Of a DNA stretch of 64,000 nt, positions 34,719-42,851 are shown one piece after another (position 1 is the first letter of the stretch; every line of letters starts with the position of its first letter). The notes under the pieces were generated by a model. The model saw only the letters and a list, made by a program, of their open reading frames with translations, searched no databases and was not told the origin of the DNA. A program made the position numbers and the translations under genes. The stretch covers positions 6,509-70,508 of the forward strand of contig CALUCM010000003.1 of the NCBI GenBank assembly GCA_943914555.1, given 5' to 3'. This stretch comes from an uncultured Francisella sp. GTDB taxonomy: Bacteria > Pseudomonadota > Gammaproteobacteria > Burkholderiales > Neisseriaceae.

Positions 34719-35543
34719 CTATTCAAGTACTTTTTGCTGTAAATGCTTAATAGAGCGACCAAGAAACTTTTCAGCGATGGTTTGAAAGCGTAAAGGAATA
34801 TCAGAAACATAAAAGTGATATTCGCCGTGATCTGTGGTGGGTGTTTTTAATAAACCTGCCTGTGTTAAAGAGCAGCTTAGTTTTTCAGCGACAGCAGTAG
34901 CTGAGTCGATCAAGCGGATATTGGCTCCTAGTTCAGCAAAAATCAATGGTTTGATTAAAGGATAATGCGTGCAGCCAAGGATAAGAGTATCAATATTTTC
35001 TACCAGTAAGGGATGCAAATATTCTCGCACGGTCAGGCGTGCAATATCGTTATTGAGCCAATCTTCTTCAATAAGAGGCACTAATAAAGGACAAGCCTTA
35101 GACACAACTCGAGCTTTGGAAGAGTACATAGCAATTAATCGCGCATAAGCACCACTATTGACAGTAGTAGAGGTGGCTATTACTCCAATTTGCTTATTGG
35201 GACTAGCTAATAAGGCTTGCTTGACTCCAGCTTCAATCACATTGACCACAGGTAATGATTTAGCCTTTTCTTTCACTATCTCAATGGCTGCTGCAGAAAT
35301 AGTATTACATGCTACGACAAGAGCCTTGATTTTTTTCTCCATCAAAAAATCAACCACTTGCCCAGTAAATAACTGGATGGTTTTAGTAGATTTAATACCG
35401 TAAGGAACTCGTGCAGTATCACCAAAATAAATGATATTTTCTTGTGGAAGACGTTCCATCACTGCTTTAACCACTGTTAGCCCCCCGACACCAGAATCAA
35501 AAATGCCGATAGGCAAATTGTTTAGTTCCTGTGTATGGTCCAT
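34719..35543 (-). CDS. murI: glutamate racemase
   Basis: Supplies D-glutamate for peptidoglycan. The 274-residue enzyme has GIFDSGVGGLTVVKA with its catalytic Asp/Ser, FGDTARVPYG, VACNTISAAA with the first catalytic Cys, VIATSTTVNSGAY, and LGCTHYPL with the second Cys. All catalytic positions are intact. It lies 4 bp after aceK on the minus strand, an unusual pairing that is probably only co-transcription. Confidence 0.96.
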   Translation of the reverse strand: MDHTQELNNLPIGIFDSGVGGLTVVKAVMERLPQENIIYFGDTARVPYGIKSTKTIQLFTGQVVDFLMEKKIKALVVACNTISAAAIEIVKEKAKSLPVVNVIEAGVKQALLASPNKQIGVIATSTTVNSGAYARLIAMYSSKARVVSKACPLLVPLIEEDWLNNDIARLTVREYLHPLLVENIDTLILGCTHYPLIKPLIFAELGANIRLIDSATAVAEKLSCSLTQAGLLKTPTTDHGEYHFYVSDIPLRFQTIAEKFLGRSIKHLQQKVLE

Positions 35544-35547
35544 TTAC

Positions 35548-37305
35548 TTAATTAAGACCTTTCTGCTTGTCATTAAGTATGAATCGTAGTTGATCAGGAT
35601 AGGGAAAAAAATCTTCAACGACTCCAGCTAAGATATTATCTTTTTTCTTTTGCCAAAATTCTGGGGTAAGTAAATCTTGATGATATTCTAGAAATACTTG
35701 TCGCACCTCTGGATCATTTAATAAAAAACCTGCAAACTCTTCTGGAAATACATCTTTAGGTTCAACTGGATACCATACTTCGCTAGATAATTCATATTCT
35801 GGATTGGGAGGCACAGGGATAGAACGAAAATTGCATTCTGTCATGTATTCAATTTCATCATAATCATAGAAAATTAATTTCTCATATCGTGTAACACCAA
35901 AGTTTTTATAGAGCATATCACCTGGGAAGATATTTGCTTTAGCTAAGTCTTTGATGGTGTTACCATACTCTATAATTAGCTGCTTGCGTTCCTCAGCAGA
36001 AGCGGTTTTCATAATAAGATTAAGCGGCTTGAGTCTTCTTTCTATATAAACATGTTTAATGAGTAAAATATCGCCACGTACTTCAAAAGATGATGGAGCA
36101 AGCTCTTTTAGTTCTTTAAGAAGAATTTCATCGCAGCGTGTAAGTGGAATGGCTACGTTACTGTATTCCAAGGTATCAGCCAGGCGCCCTACGCGATCAT
36201 GTTTTTTCACCAACTCATATTTTTTACGTACATAATCTGGACCAAAGTTTTTATTGGGGCCAAATTGATCTCGTATCACTTTAAAAACATAGGGAAAAGA
36301 GGGAAGAGTAAAAACCACCATCACCATGCCTTTGATGCCGGGTGCTAGAATAAAGCTATCTGAAGAGGAATGTAGATGCGCAGTAAATTCACGAAAAAAG
36401 ATATTTTTACTTTGTTTGTGCAGGCCTAGCATAGCATAGAAATCTGCTTTATCGCGCATGGGTAATAATTGTTTTAAGAAGCTGACATAACCAGAGGGAA
36501 CATCAAGCTCAACTAAAAAATAGGCCCGTGAAAAGGAAAAGAGCGCTGAAATCACTTTGGGAGAGAAAAGGGCCGCATCAATAACCAACTCTTTTTGAGC
36601 ATTATGCACTACTGCTAAGCAAAAAGGGTATTTGTCGTTGCCATTAATAATCTGTCCGATGATATAGGCACATTTATTGCGGTAAAAAGGTGAATGTAAA
36701 ACCTCGACATGCAAATTAAGTTCGTTACTTGCCCATTTATCGCGTAAATAGGCATGTCCTGCTTCTAAAATATTTTGGATGTCTTGCTTGATATCAGCAA
36801 ATGCATTTTTCCAATCGAAATGGAGCAAAATGTCTTTAATGACTTGATGCAAGCCACCATGTGCTGGATAAAAAGAATTAAAGGTCCCCATGTCTGATTG
36901 GATATATTCAGTGGAAATAGTGGGTTTCAAATAAATCAGTTCATTATGATAATAATCTTTATGCAAAATTTTATTAGACACAGAATTAAAAAAGGTTTCT
37001 GCCAGTTCAGGTTGCTTATGATTGATTAACAGTAAGCTATAGGCAAGTTTCGCTTCTTTCCACACGGTATCATTTAATACGTTGGCAGAAAAGTCTTCTT
37101 TTAACTTAGTGACTGTTTCTACAACGCGATCATCATACATGCGAATTCTATCAGTGGTAATTTTTTGGATTTCTGCCCACTTTTGATTTTCAAATAGATG
37201 TTTTGCTTTGGCGCTAATAGATCGGAATAGGCTAAAGTGGCGATTAAAACCTGACAGTATGGAGTTTGCTACTGCCTGTGCTTGTTGTTTGATTAAATAC
37301 GACAT
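35548..37305 (-). CDS. aceK: isocitrate dehydrogenase kinase/phosphatase
   Basis: Bifunctional enzyme that phosphorylates or dephosphorylates isocitrate dehydrogenase to steer carbon between the TCA cycle and the glyoxylate shunt. The 585-residue sequence is full length (about 578 in E. coli). Conserved parts include the ATP-binding APGIKGMVMVVF near residue 322, KHDRVGRLADT, YIERRLKPLN, NIFPGDMLYKNFGVTRY and FYDYDEIEYMTE. The last two carry the catalytic and metal-binding residues. No aceA or aceB is in the window; their presence elsewhere is implied. Confidence 0.96.
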   Translation of the reverse strand: MSYLIKQQAQAVANSILSGFNRHFSLFRSISAKAKHLFENQKWAEIQKITTDRIRMYDDRVVETVTKLKEDFSANVLNDTVWKEAKLAYSLLLINHKQPELAETFFNSVSNKILHKDYYHNELIYLKPTISTEYIQSDMGTFNSFYPAHGGLHQVIKDILLHFDWKNAFADIKQDIQNILEAGHAYLRDKWASNELNLHVEVLHSPFYRNKCAYIIGQIINGNDKYPFCLAVVHNAQKELVIDAALFSPKVISALFSFSRAYFLVELDVPSGYVSFLKQLLPMRDKADFYAMLGLHKQSKNIFFREFTAHLHSSSDSFILAPGIKGMVMVVFTLPSFPYVFKVIRDQFGPNKNFGPDYVRKKYELVKKHDRVGRLADTLEYSNVAIPLTRCDEILLKELKELAPSSFEVRGDILLIKHVYIERRLKPLNLIMKTASAEERKQLIIEYGNTIKDLAKANIFPGDMLYKNFGVTRYEKLIFYDYDEIEYMTECNFRSIPVPPNPEYELSSEVWYPVEPKDVFPEEFAGFLLNDPEVRQVFLEYHQDLLTPEFWQKKKDNILAGVVEDFFPYPDQLRFILNDKQKGLN

Positions 37306-37371
37306 CGCCTATATTTGTTTATGACTGACAAGTAAATTGTACCAGAGGAAAAGATAAAATGTTGTTGTGCA

Positions 37372-37400
37372 CTTGAAATTGAAACAATTAGCACCTATCT
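37372..37400 (+). promoter_or_regulatory. sigma-32-type heat-shock promoter of grpE-dnaK
   Basis: CTTGAAA (37372-37378) matches the sigma-32 -35 consensus, and ACCTATCT (37393-37400), 14 bp later, resembles the -10 consensus CCCCATNT. It lies about 57 bp before grpE. A second match of the same type lies before htpG. Confidence 0.7.
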
Positions 37401-37456
37401 GTCGACTGAGTAGACATGAATACTGTTTTGCTGAATCAGTTCTAAGGATTAAGATC

Positions 37457-38209
37457 ATGAGTTCAAAATATCAATTTAACCGGAAGAAGTCATTTAGTGG
37501 TAATCAAGCGCCAGGAGAACAGAAAGCAAAGCCTTGGCAAAAAGAGGTTGCAAAGAGAGAAAAAGAGCAGGAAGTTTTTTCGCACAAACATCAAAAAGAG
37601 CAAGAAAGACTTGAAGAGGTATTTTCTCAGCAACAGGCCGGGTTAGATATTGATGATGAAACGCAACAAAATTGTAGAGTAAGCCAAGACCAAGGCAAAG
37701 AAACTTTAAAAAATAACACTGGTGAGCCTAATTCGACAGAGGAGAAAGAAAGCTTAGTTGCTGATTTAAAAGAGAAAATTGCAGATCTGGAGCGGCGTTT
37801 GCAAGACGATGCGATTCGTGCACTTGCTAATATCCAAAATCTGCAACGTCGGCATAAAAATGAATTGGAAGATGCCCATCGTTATGCTAGCGAGAAATTT
37901 GCAAAAGACATGTTAGCGATTAGAGATTACTTAGAGAAAGCTTTAAGTGACGAAAGTGGCAATGCGCAAGCAGTTAAAAAAGGGGTGGAACTTACTTTAA
38001 AACAGCTAAATACGGCTTTTGATGCTGCTCACATCACTGAAATTAATCCGCAGGGAGAGCAATTTGATCCACACCGACATGAGGCGGTTCAGGGGGTTGT
38101 TTCTGAAGACCAGGCGCCTAATACTGTGTTACAGGTGTATCAAAAAGGTTATGCCTTACATGGTCGAGTGCTACGACCGGCGCGGGTGATGGTGGCGAAA
38201 GCAAAGTAA
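37457..38209 (+). CDS. grpE: nucleotide exchange factor GrpE
   Basis: Releases ADP from DnaK. The ATG at 37457 has AAGGA about 8 bp upstream and is preferred over upstream in-frame codons. The 250-residue product has an unusually long charged N-terminal part (about residues 1-95, rich in Lys, Glu, Gln), then the coiled-coil dimer helix (DLKEKIADLERRL, NIQNLQRRHKNE) and the C-terminal beta domain with FDPHRHEAVQGV and GYALHGRVLRPARVMV. E. coli GrpE has 197 residues. It lies 59 bp before dnaK. Confidence 0.95.
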   Translation: MSSKYQFNRKKSFSGNQAPGEQKAKPWQKEVAKREKEQEVFSHKHQKEQERLEEVFSQQQAGLDIDDETQQNCRVSQDQGKETLKNNTGEPNSTEEKESLVADLKEKIADLERRLQDDAIRALANIQNLQRRHKNELEDAHRYASEKFAKDMLAIRDYLEKALSDESGNAQAVKKGVELTLKQLNTAFDAAHITEINPQGEQFDPHRHEAVQGVVSEDQAPNTVLQVYQKGYALHGRVLRPARVMVAKAK

Positions 38210-38268
38210 GAATCAGTGAAGTAACAGCAGTTGATTAAATTGAATTTAAGAAGGAAAAGGAATAGATT

Positions 38269-40230
38269 ATGGCAAAAGTAATAGGGATTGATTTGGGTAC
38301 AACCAATTCATGTTTGGCTGTTTCTGAAAACGGCCAAGTTAAAGTTATTGAGAACACAGAAGGGACTAGAACTACGCCCTCTATTGTGGCCTATACTGAT
38401 AATGAAATTTTGGTAGGGGCTCCTGCCAAAAGGCAAGCAGTTACCAATCCGAATAATACTATTTATGCGGTTAAGCGGTTGATTGGTCGGCGTTTTGAAG
38501 ACCAAGAAGTACAAAAGGACATTAAGTTAGTGCCTTATGCAATTGCGCGAGCGAGTAACGGTGATGCTTGGGTTAAAGTACAAGGTAAAGAGCTTTCTCC
38601 CCCCCAAATTTCTGCTGAAATTTTGCGTAAGTTGAAGAAGTCGGCAGAAGAATATTTTGGTCACCCAGTGACAGAAGCAGTGATTACTGTTCCTGCATAT
38701 TTTAACGATAGTCAACGTCAAGCAACTAAAGATGCAGGTAAAATTGCTGGCTTTGATGTTAAACGGATTATTAATGAACCAACAGCAGCTGCGCTTGCTT
38801 TTGGAATGGATAAAGGCAAAGGTGGGGATTCTAAGATTGTTGTTTATGATCTGGGAGGAGGTACTTTTGATGTATCTATCATTGAAATTGCTGATGTAGA
38901 TGGTGAAAAACAGTTTGAAGTGTTGTCTACTAATGGTGATACTTTCTTAGGTGGCGAGGATTTTGACCAACGCTTGATCGACTATATTATCAGCGAGTTT
39001 AAGAAAGAGACTGGTATTGATTTAGTACAGCGAGCTAAAGATGAAAATGATTCTAGTGCTTTGCAACGTCTAAAAGAAGCAGCTGAAAAGGCGAAAATAG
39101 AACTATCTAACGCGCAGCAGACAGAAATTAACATTCCTTTTATCACTGCTGATAAAAGCGGTCCTAAGCATTTGGAAATGAAAATCACTCGGGCTAAATT
39201 TGAAAGTTTGGTTGATGATCTCATTCAAAAGACAGTGGAGCCTTGTAAAATTGCTTTAAAAGATGCTAACTTGAGCCTTAGTGATATTAGCGATGTTATT
39301 TTGGTGGGTGGTCAAACGCGTATGCCAAAAGTGCAGCAAGTTGTTAAAGAGTTCTTTGGTAAAGAACCACGCAAGGATGTTAATCCAGATGAAGCTGTGG
39401 CAGCGGGTGCGGCAATCCAAGGCGCTGTGCTATCTGGTGATAGAACAGATGTACTACTTTTGGATGTTACTCCGCTGTCTTTAGGTATTGAGACTTTAGG
39501 TGGGGTAATGACTAAGTTAATTGAGAAAAATACCACCATTCCGACTAAGCATTCGCAAGTTTTTTCTACTGCGGAAGATAATCAAAATGCAGTGACAATT
39601 CATGTATTGCAAGGGGAGCGAGATAAAGCTTCGGCTAATAAGAGCTTAGGTCAGTTTAATTTAAATGATATTCCTCCTGCACCTAGAGGGTTACCACAGA
39701 TTGAAGTGACTTTTGATATTGATGCCAATGGGATTTTACATGTTTCTGCCAAAGATAAGGGAACAGGAAAAGAAAATAAAATTACTATTCAGGCTTCTAG
39801 TGGCTTATCTGAGGAAGAGATTGATCGCATGATTAAAGATGCTCAGTCTAATGCTGAAGAAGATAAAAAGTTAACGGAATTAGTAAAATCACGTAACGAG
39901 GCAGATAGCTTGGCCCACTCTGTTAGAAAATCATTGGAAGAGTACGGCAGTAAATTGAGCGAAACTGACAAAAGTGCTATTGAATCAGTCCTTAGCCAAG
40001 TCGATGAGGCAGTTAAAGGAGATGATAAGGCAAAGATTGATGCTGCAAAAGAAGAGCTTGCCAAGGCAAGTCAGAAACTTGGTGAAATTATGTATGCACA
40101 ACAGCAAGCAGGTGCAGCTTCTGCAGAAGCAGGCGCGCAACAGCAACCAGATAATAGCTCAACTTCTAGTAATGATGGTAATGATGTAGTTGATGCTGAT
40201 TTCGAAGAAGTTAATAAAGATAAAAAATAA
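38269..40230 (+). CDS. dnaK: molecular chaperone DnaK (Hsp70)
   Basis: ATP-dependent Hsp70 chaperone. The 653-residue sequence is complete: GIDLGTTNSC at residue 6, NDSQRQATKDAG, VYDLGGGTFDVSI, GGQTRMPKVQ, the hinge region DVLLLDVTPLSLGIETLGG, the substrate domain NTTIPTKHSQVF, and an acidic C-terminal tail DVVDADFEEV. AAGGAAAAGG precedes the start. A strong terminator follows. The usual dnaJ neighbour is not downstream; bacterioferritin genes are, so dnaJ must lie elsewhere. Confidence 0.98.
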   Translation: MAKVIGIDLGTTNSCLAVSENGQVKVIENTEGTRTTPSIVAYTDNEILVGAPAKRQAVTNPNNTIYAVKRLIGRRFEDQEVQKDIKLVPYAIARASNGDAWVKVQGKELSPPQISAEILRKLKKSAEEYFGHPVTEAVITVPAYFNDSQRQATKDAGKIAGFDVKRIINEPTAAALAFGMDKGKGGDSKIVVYDLGGGTFDVSIIEIADVDGEKQFEVLSTNGDTFLGGEDFDQRLIDYIISEFKKETGIDLVQRAKDENDSSALQRLKEAAEKAKIELSNAQQTEINIPFITADKSGPKHLEMKITRAKFESLVDDLIQKTVEPCKIALKDANLSLSDISDVILVGGQTRMPKVQQVVKEFFGKEPRKDVNPDEAVAAGAAIQGAVLSGDRTDVLLLDVTPLSLGIETLGGVMTKLIEKNTTIPTKHSQVFSTAEDNQNAVTIHVLQGERDKASANKSLGQFNLNDIPPAPRGLPQIEVTFDIDANGILHVSAKDKGTGKENKITIQASSGLSEEEIDRMIKDAQSNAEEDKKLTELVKSRNEADSLAHSVRKSLEEYGSKLSETDKSAIESVLSQVDEAVKGDDKAKIDAAKEELAKASQKLGEIMYAQQQAGAASAEAGAQQQPDNSSTSSNDGNDVVDADFEEVNKDKK

Positions 40231-40249
40231 ATTTAATAGTGATCATTTT

Positions 40250-40278
40250 AAAAGCGCCAATTTGGCGCTTTTTTTTAT
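40250..40278 (+). terminator. rho-independent terminator of grpE-dnaK
   Basis: The stem AAAGCGCCA/TGGCGCTTT with a three-base loop is followed by a run of eight or more T. It begins 20 bp after the dnaK stop. Confidence 0.92.
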
Positions 40279-40317
40279 GTTATTAGTTTAACAAAAGTTA
40301 CCCATCTTAAGAGAGCG

Positions 40318-40332
40318 TGATAATTATTTCTA
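40318..40332. promoter_or_regulatory. candidate Fur box upstream of the bacterioferritin pair
   Basis: TGATAATTATTTCTA matches the 7-1-7 Fur pattern TGATAATnATTATCA at 12 of 14 positions, though only about 11 of 19 against the longer GATAAT-repeat consensus. It lies about 125 bp upstream of the first bfr gene, so regulation is plausible but unproven. Confidence 0.35.
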
Positions 40333-40456
40333 TTTAAAATCAATAACATAATTCGAAAAAATATTTGTTTTAGAGAGTAAGTTAAAGTAAAATTAACTAA
40401 CAGCAAAAACAATGCTCAGTGATCGATACACTAAACCATACCAAAGGAGGTTTGTC

Positions 40457-40924
40457 ATGGAACACAAGCAGAAAGTCATTGATTATCTCAATATGTTATT
40501 GGCTGATGAATTTTTAGCGCAAAATCAATATCTGATTCATTCTGAAATGTATTTAGATTGGGGTTATAAAAAACTCTATGAACGCATTAAGGGTGAAGTG
40601 GCAGATGAAGCCGAACATTCACGGCAATTGATTCAACGCATTTTGATTTTAGGAGGTGTCGTTAATGTCAAAGAATTTAGGTTTACTATCGGTACAGATG
40701 TGCCCAGTATGCTGCGTTCAGATTTAGCACTAGAGCTAAAGGTTAGGGATAACCTTAAAAAAGGTATTGTACTTTGTGAGCAAGAGAGAGACTTTGCTAC
40801 TAGAGAAATGATCCTTGGGCAGCTTCGCGATACTGAAGAAGATCATGCTTATTGGCTTGAACAGCAACTGCGCTTGATTGATTCGTTAGGTTTAGAAAAT
40901 TATCTACAATATGCGGCGATGTAA
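40457..40924 (+). CDS. bfr: bacterioferritin subunit, ferroxidase-type, lacking the haem-ligand Met
   Basis: Subunit of a 24-mer iron store. The ATG at 40457 has AAGGAGG 6 bp upstream; 155 residues follow. In E. coli Bfr numbering the dinuclear ferroxidase ligands are kept: Glu18, Glu51, His54, the Glu equivalent to 94, Glu127 and His130 (motifs ADEFLAQNQY, DEAEHSRQ, EEDHAYWLE). The axial haem ligand Met52 is Ala. It is therefore predicted to oxidise iron but not to bind haem by itself. It is 18 bp upstream of a second bfr gene with the opposite losses. Confidence 0.93.
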   Translation: MEHKQKVIDYLNMLLADEFLAQNQYLIHSEMYLDWGYKKLYERIKGEVADEAEHSRQLIQRILILGGVVNVKEFRFTIGTDVPSMLRSDLALELKVRDNLKKGIVLCEQERDFATREMILGQLRDTEEDHAYWLEQQLRLIDSLGLENYLQYAAM

Positions 40925-40942
40925 AATATAAGGAGAGAGGTC

Positions 40943-41407
40943 ATGAATATGACGCAGGATGTTAAAACAGCGCTGAATGACAACATTGGAGTGGATCTAA
41001 TTGCGATTAATCAATATTTTTTTCACGCTCGAGTTTTAAAACATTGGGGTTATGAAAAATTAGGGGACCTTATTTATAAACGTTCTATTGAAGTGATGCG
41101 CTTTAGCGATGATTTAATCCAGCGTCTATTTCTACTGGAAGGATTACCCAATTTGCAGAAACTAGGAAAATTGATTGTGGGTGAAAATGTGTCAGAGGTG
41201 CTTACATGCGATCTTGTTTTAGAACATAAAATGCATGTTTTACTGACAGAAGGGGTTTCTATTTGTGATCAAAGCACAGATTTTGTTTCGCGTAAGATTT
41301 TAACCAAGCATTTAACGGCTAATGAAGCGCATATCAATGTCATCAAAGAAAATCAAAAGCTCATTGAGACAATGGGGGATCTGAATTATTTGGAATTGAT
41401 TGTTTAA
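40943..41407 (+). CDS. bacterioferritin subunit, haem-type, with degenerate ferroxidase centre
   Basis: A second bacterioferritin subunit of 154 residues, aligning without gaps to E. coli Bfr through the first 130 positions. The haem ligand Met52 is kept (SIEVMRFSDD), but four of six ferroxidase ligands are altered: Glu18 to Asp, Glu51 to Val, His54 to Phe and Glu127 to Asn; Glu94 and His130 remain. GLPNLQKLGKL matches the family well. Paired catalytic and haem-binding subunits are known from Neisseria gonorrhoeae and Pseudomonas putida bacterioferritins, so a mixed 24-mer is inferred here. GGAGAG precedes the start. Confidence 0.92.
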   Translation: MNMTQDVKTALNDNIGVDLIAINQYFFHARVLKHWGYEKLGDLIYKRSIEVMRFSDDLIQRLFLLEGLPNLQKLGKLIVGENVSEVLTCDLVLEHKMHVLLTEGVSICDQSTDFVSRKILTKHLTANEAHINVIKENQKLIETMGDLNYLELIV

Positions 41408-41429
41408 ACAGCATATTATTTTTAACTAT

Positions 41430-41448
41430 AAATACCGTGGGTATTTTA
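41430..41448 (+). terminator. weak terminator candidate after the bacterioferritin pair
   Basis: AAATACC/GGTATTT around a GTG loop gives a 7-bp AT-rich stem followed by only a short T tract. It lies between convergent bfr and bfd genes, where a terminator would be expected. Confidence 0.4.
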
Positions 41449-41472
41449 ACCACAAGCTTTTATTACACAAAA

Positions 41473-41646
41473 TCAGCGGCAATCATCAGTCAAAGCACGT
41501 AGGTACTCTTTAGCATACTGCGCACAACAGCCGCAATGACTGCCGATGCCTAGATCATTGCACAGTGCTTTGAAACTAGAATTACCTTGTTTAATACTTT
41601 TTTTGATCTCTTTTTCTGTGATTTGATTGCATATACAAACGATCAT
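41473..41646 (-). CDS. bfd: bacterioferritin-associated ferredoxin Bfd
   Basis: Small [2Fe-2S] protein that reduces bacterioferritin to release stored iron. The ATG at 41646 gives 57 residues starting MIVCICNQIT; a TTG 12 bp upstream is less likely. The four ligands are Cys4, Cys6, Cys38 and Cys41 (CxC then CGCC), the standard Bfd arrangement; extra Cys29 and Cys40 are present. It is convergent with the two bfr genes, its expected partners. A Fur-like site lies between its promoter and start. Confidence 0.92.
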   Translation of the reverse strand: MIVCICNQITEKEIKKSIKQGNSSFKALCNDLGIGSHCGCCAQYAKEYLRALTDDCR

Positions 41647-41660
41647 AGTTAAACTCAATT

Positions 41661-41694
41661 GAAAATGATACCGATTACAGAGATCTCTATTCTA
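41661..41694 (-). promoter_or_regulatory. bfd promoter -10 and Fur-like box
   Basis: On the minus strand TAGAAT (41694-41689) is a good -10 with a weak TTACCT 17 bp upstream. Between it and the bfd start, 41661-41679 reads GAAAATGATACCGATTACA on the plus strand, matching the 19-bp Fur consensus at 13 positions. bfd is Fur-repressed in E. coli, which supports the reading. Confidence 0.45.
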
Positions 41695-41897
41695 ACGCAA
41701 ATTGTTCATTAAGGTAAACTTTATTCATTTTTATGGTTGTGCACAGACTAGAGGTTATAAAATTTCAAAATAACTTGTGCTATATAAGTGTTGACTCCTA
41801 CTTAGGGGGATAAAAAAGTATGCCACTACGGTCTTGTGTGTGTTAAAATGGTTAAGTAGTAGGGTGTTAGCTTTTTTGTGATTAACGGAGAAAAAAA

Positions 41898-42128
41898 ATG
41901 AAAAAAGTGTTATTTTTAGGTTTGGTACTTGCTTCTATGGCAGCATGCTCCGGTGATAAGGGCAAGAAAATCAAGGAGGTAAGCAATATGACTTTGGAAG
42001 ATATCTCAAAAGTAGCCAAGACCTTGACCCCAGAACAAATGAGAAAAATGGGTGATGCTGTTGGCAGATGCAAGGTTAATCCCGATGCTGAAGTATGTAA
42101 TCAAACCATTAAAGAAGTCATTAAATAG
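41898..42128 (+). CDS. small predicted lipoprotein of unknown function
   Basis: A 76-residue precursor with a strong ribosome binding site region (GGAG about 8 bp upstream), signal sequence MKKVLFLGLVLASMAAC and a probable lipobox ending at Cys17. The -3 residue is Met, less usual than Leu. The mature peptide is charged, has a segment TLEDISKVAKTLTPEQMRKMGDA that looks helical, and two Cys (RCKVNPDAEVC) that could form a disulphide. I do not recognise the family. It stands alone between bfd and greA with its own terminator. Confidence 0.72.
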   Translation: MKKVLFLGLVLASMAACSGDKGKKIKEVSNMTLEDISKVAKTLTPEQMRKMGDAVGRCKVNPDAEVCNQTIKEVIK

Positions 42129-42192
42129 ATATTAATAAAGTATGCTCTTAACCTATTGATAGTTAGGGAGGAGCAGTTGGTATTATGAGCAC

Positions 42193-42225
42193 TGAAGCTG
42201 TCTTTTATGGCAGCTTCATTTTTTA
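42193..42225 (+). terminator. rho-independent terminator before greA
   Basis: TGAAGCTG/CAGCTTCA, extended by two further pairs, forms a 10-bp stem with a six-base loop and a T6 tract. It ends the small lipoprotein transcript; being about 45 bp upstream of greA it could also act as a greA leader attenuator. Confidence 0.85.
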
Positions 42226-42270
42226 TGATCAAGTAATATGATGAGTATTAAATTTTGAAGGAATATTTCA

Positions 42271-42747
42271 ATGGATAAAATCCCTTTGACAGTGAATGGC
42301 GCTATTCTTCTTAAAGAAGAGCTAAAACGCCTTAAATCCATAGAAAGACCAGCAGTTATTCAAGCAATTGCTGAAGCCCGAGCACATGGAGATCTTTCTG
42401 AAAATGCTGAGTATGAAGCAGCTAAGGAGAGGCAAGCGTTTATTGAACATAAAATCCGTACCATTGAACATAAGCTTTCAATAAGTCATGTGATTGATCC
42501 AAAAGATATTCATACCGAAGGTAAAATTATTTTTGGGGCAACGGTATTGATAGAAGATCTAAATACAAAAGAGCAGTATAAATATCAAATTGTGGGGGAA
42601 GACGAGGCTGATATTAAATTATCTAAAATTTCTGTTTTGTCTCCAATGGCAAGGGCATTAATCGGTAAAGAAGAAGGTGATGTAGTGGAGTTTAATGCTC
42701 CTGGGGGTATAAAAGAGTTAGAAGTTATCCAGGTGGAGTATCTGTAG
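42271..42747 (+). CDS. greA: transcription elongation factor GreA
   Basis: Rescues backtracked RNA polymerase by stimulating transcript cleavage. The 158-residue protein has the N-terminal coiled coil with the tip acidic residues in AHGDLSENAEYEAAKERQ and the C-terminal FKBP-like domain with KIIFGATV, YQIVGEDEAD and MARALIGKEEGD. Both domains are complete. AAGGAA precedes the start. A bidirectional terminator follows. Confidence 0.97.
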   Translation: MDKIPLTVNGAILLKEELKRLKSIERPAVIQAIAEARAHGDLSENAEYEAAKERQAFIEHKIRTIEHKLSISHVIDPKDIHTEGKIIFGATVLIEDLNTKEQYKYQIVGEDEADIKLSKISVLSPMARALIGKEEGDVVEFNAPGGIKELEVIQVEYL

Positions 42748-42792
42748 TGCAATATATCTGTTTAAATAAATCTATAAAATATAACGACATTA

Positions 42793-42826
42793 AAAAAACC
42801 TCAGAATAGATATTCTGAGGTTTTTA
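42793..42826. terminator. bidirectional terminator between greA and the catalase gene
   Basis: ACCTCAGAATA/TATTCTGAGGT, flanked by A7 on the left and T5 on the right, forms a long hairpin usable in both directions between convergent genes. Confidence 0.92.
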
Positions 42827-42851
42827 ATGATAATTTGATAATAAACAGAGA

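Noticed and set aside
42129..42270. GraL-like attenuator RNA in the greA leader
   Set aside because: There is a terminator hairpin, but no clear promoter between the lipoprotein gene and the hairpin; it is explained as the lipoprotein terminator.
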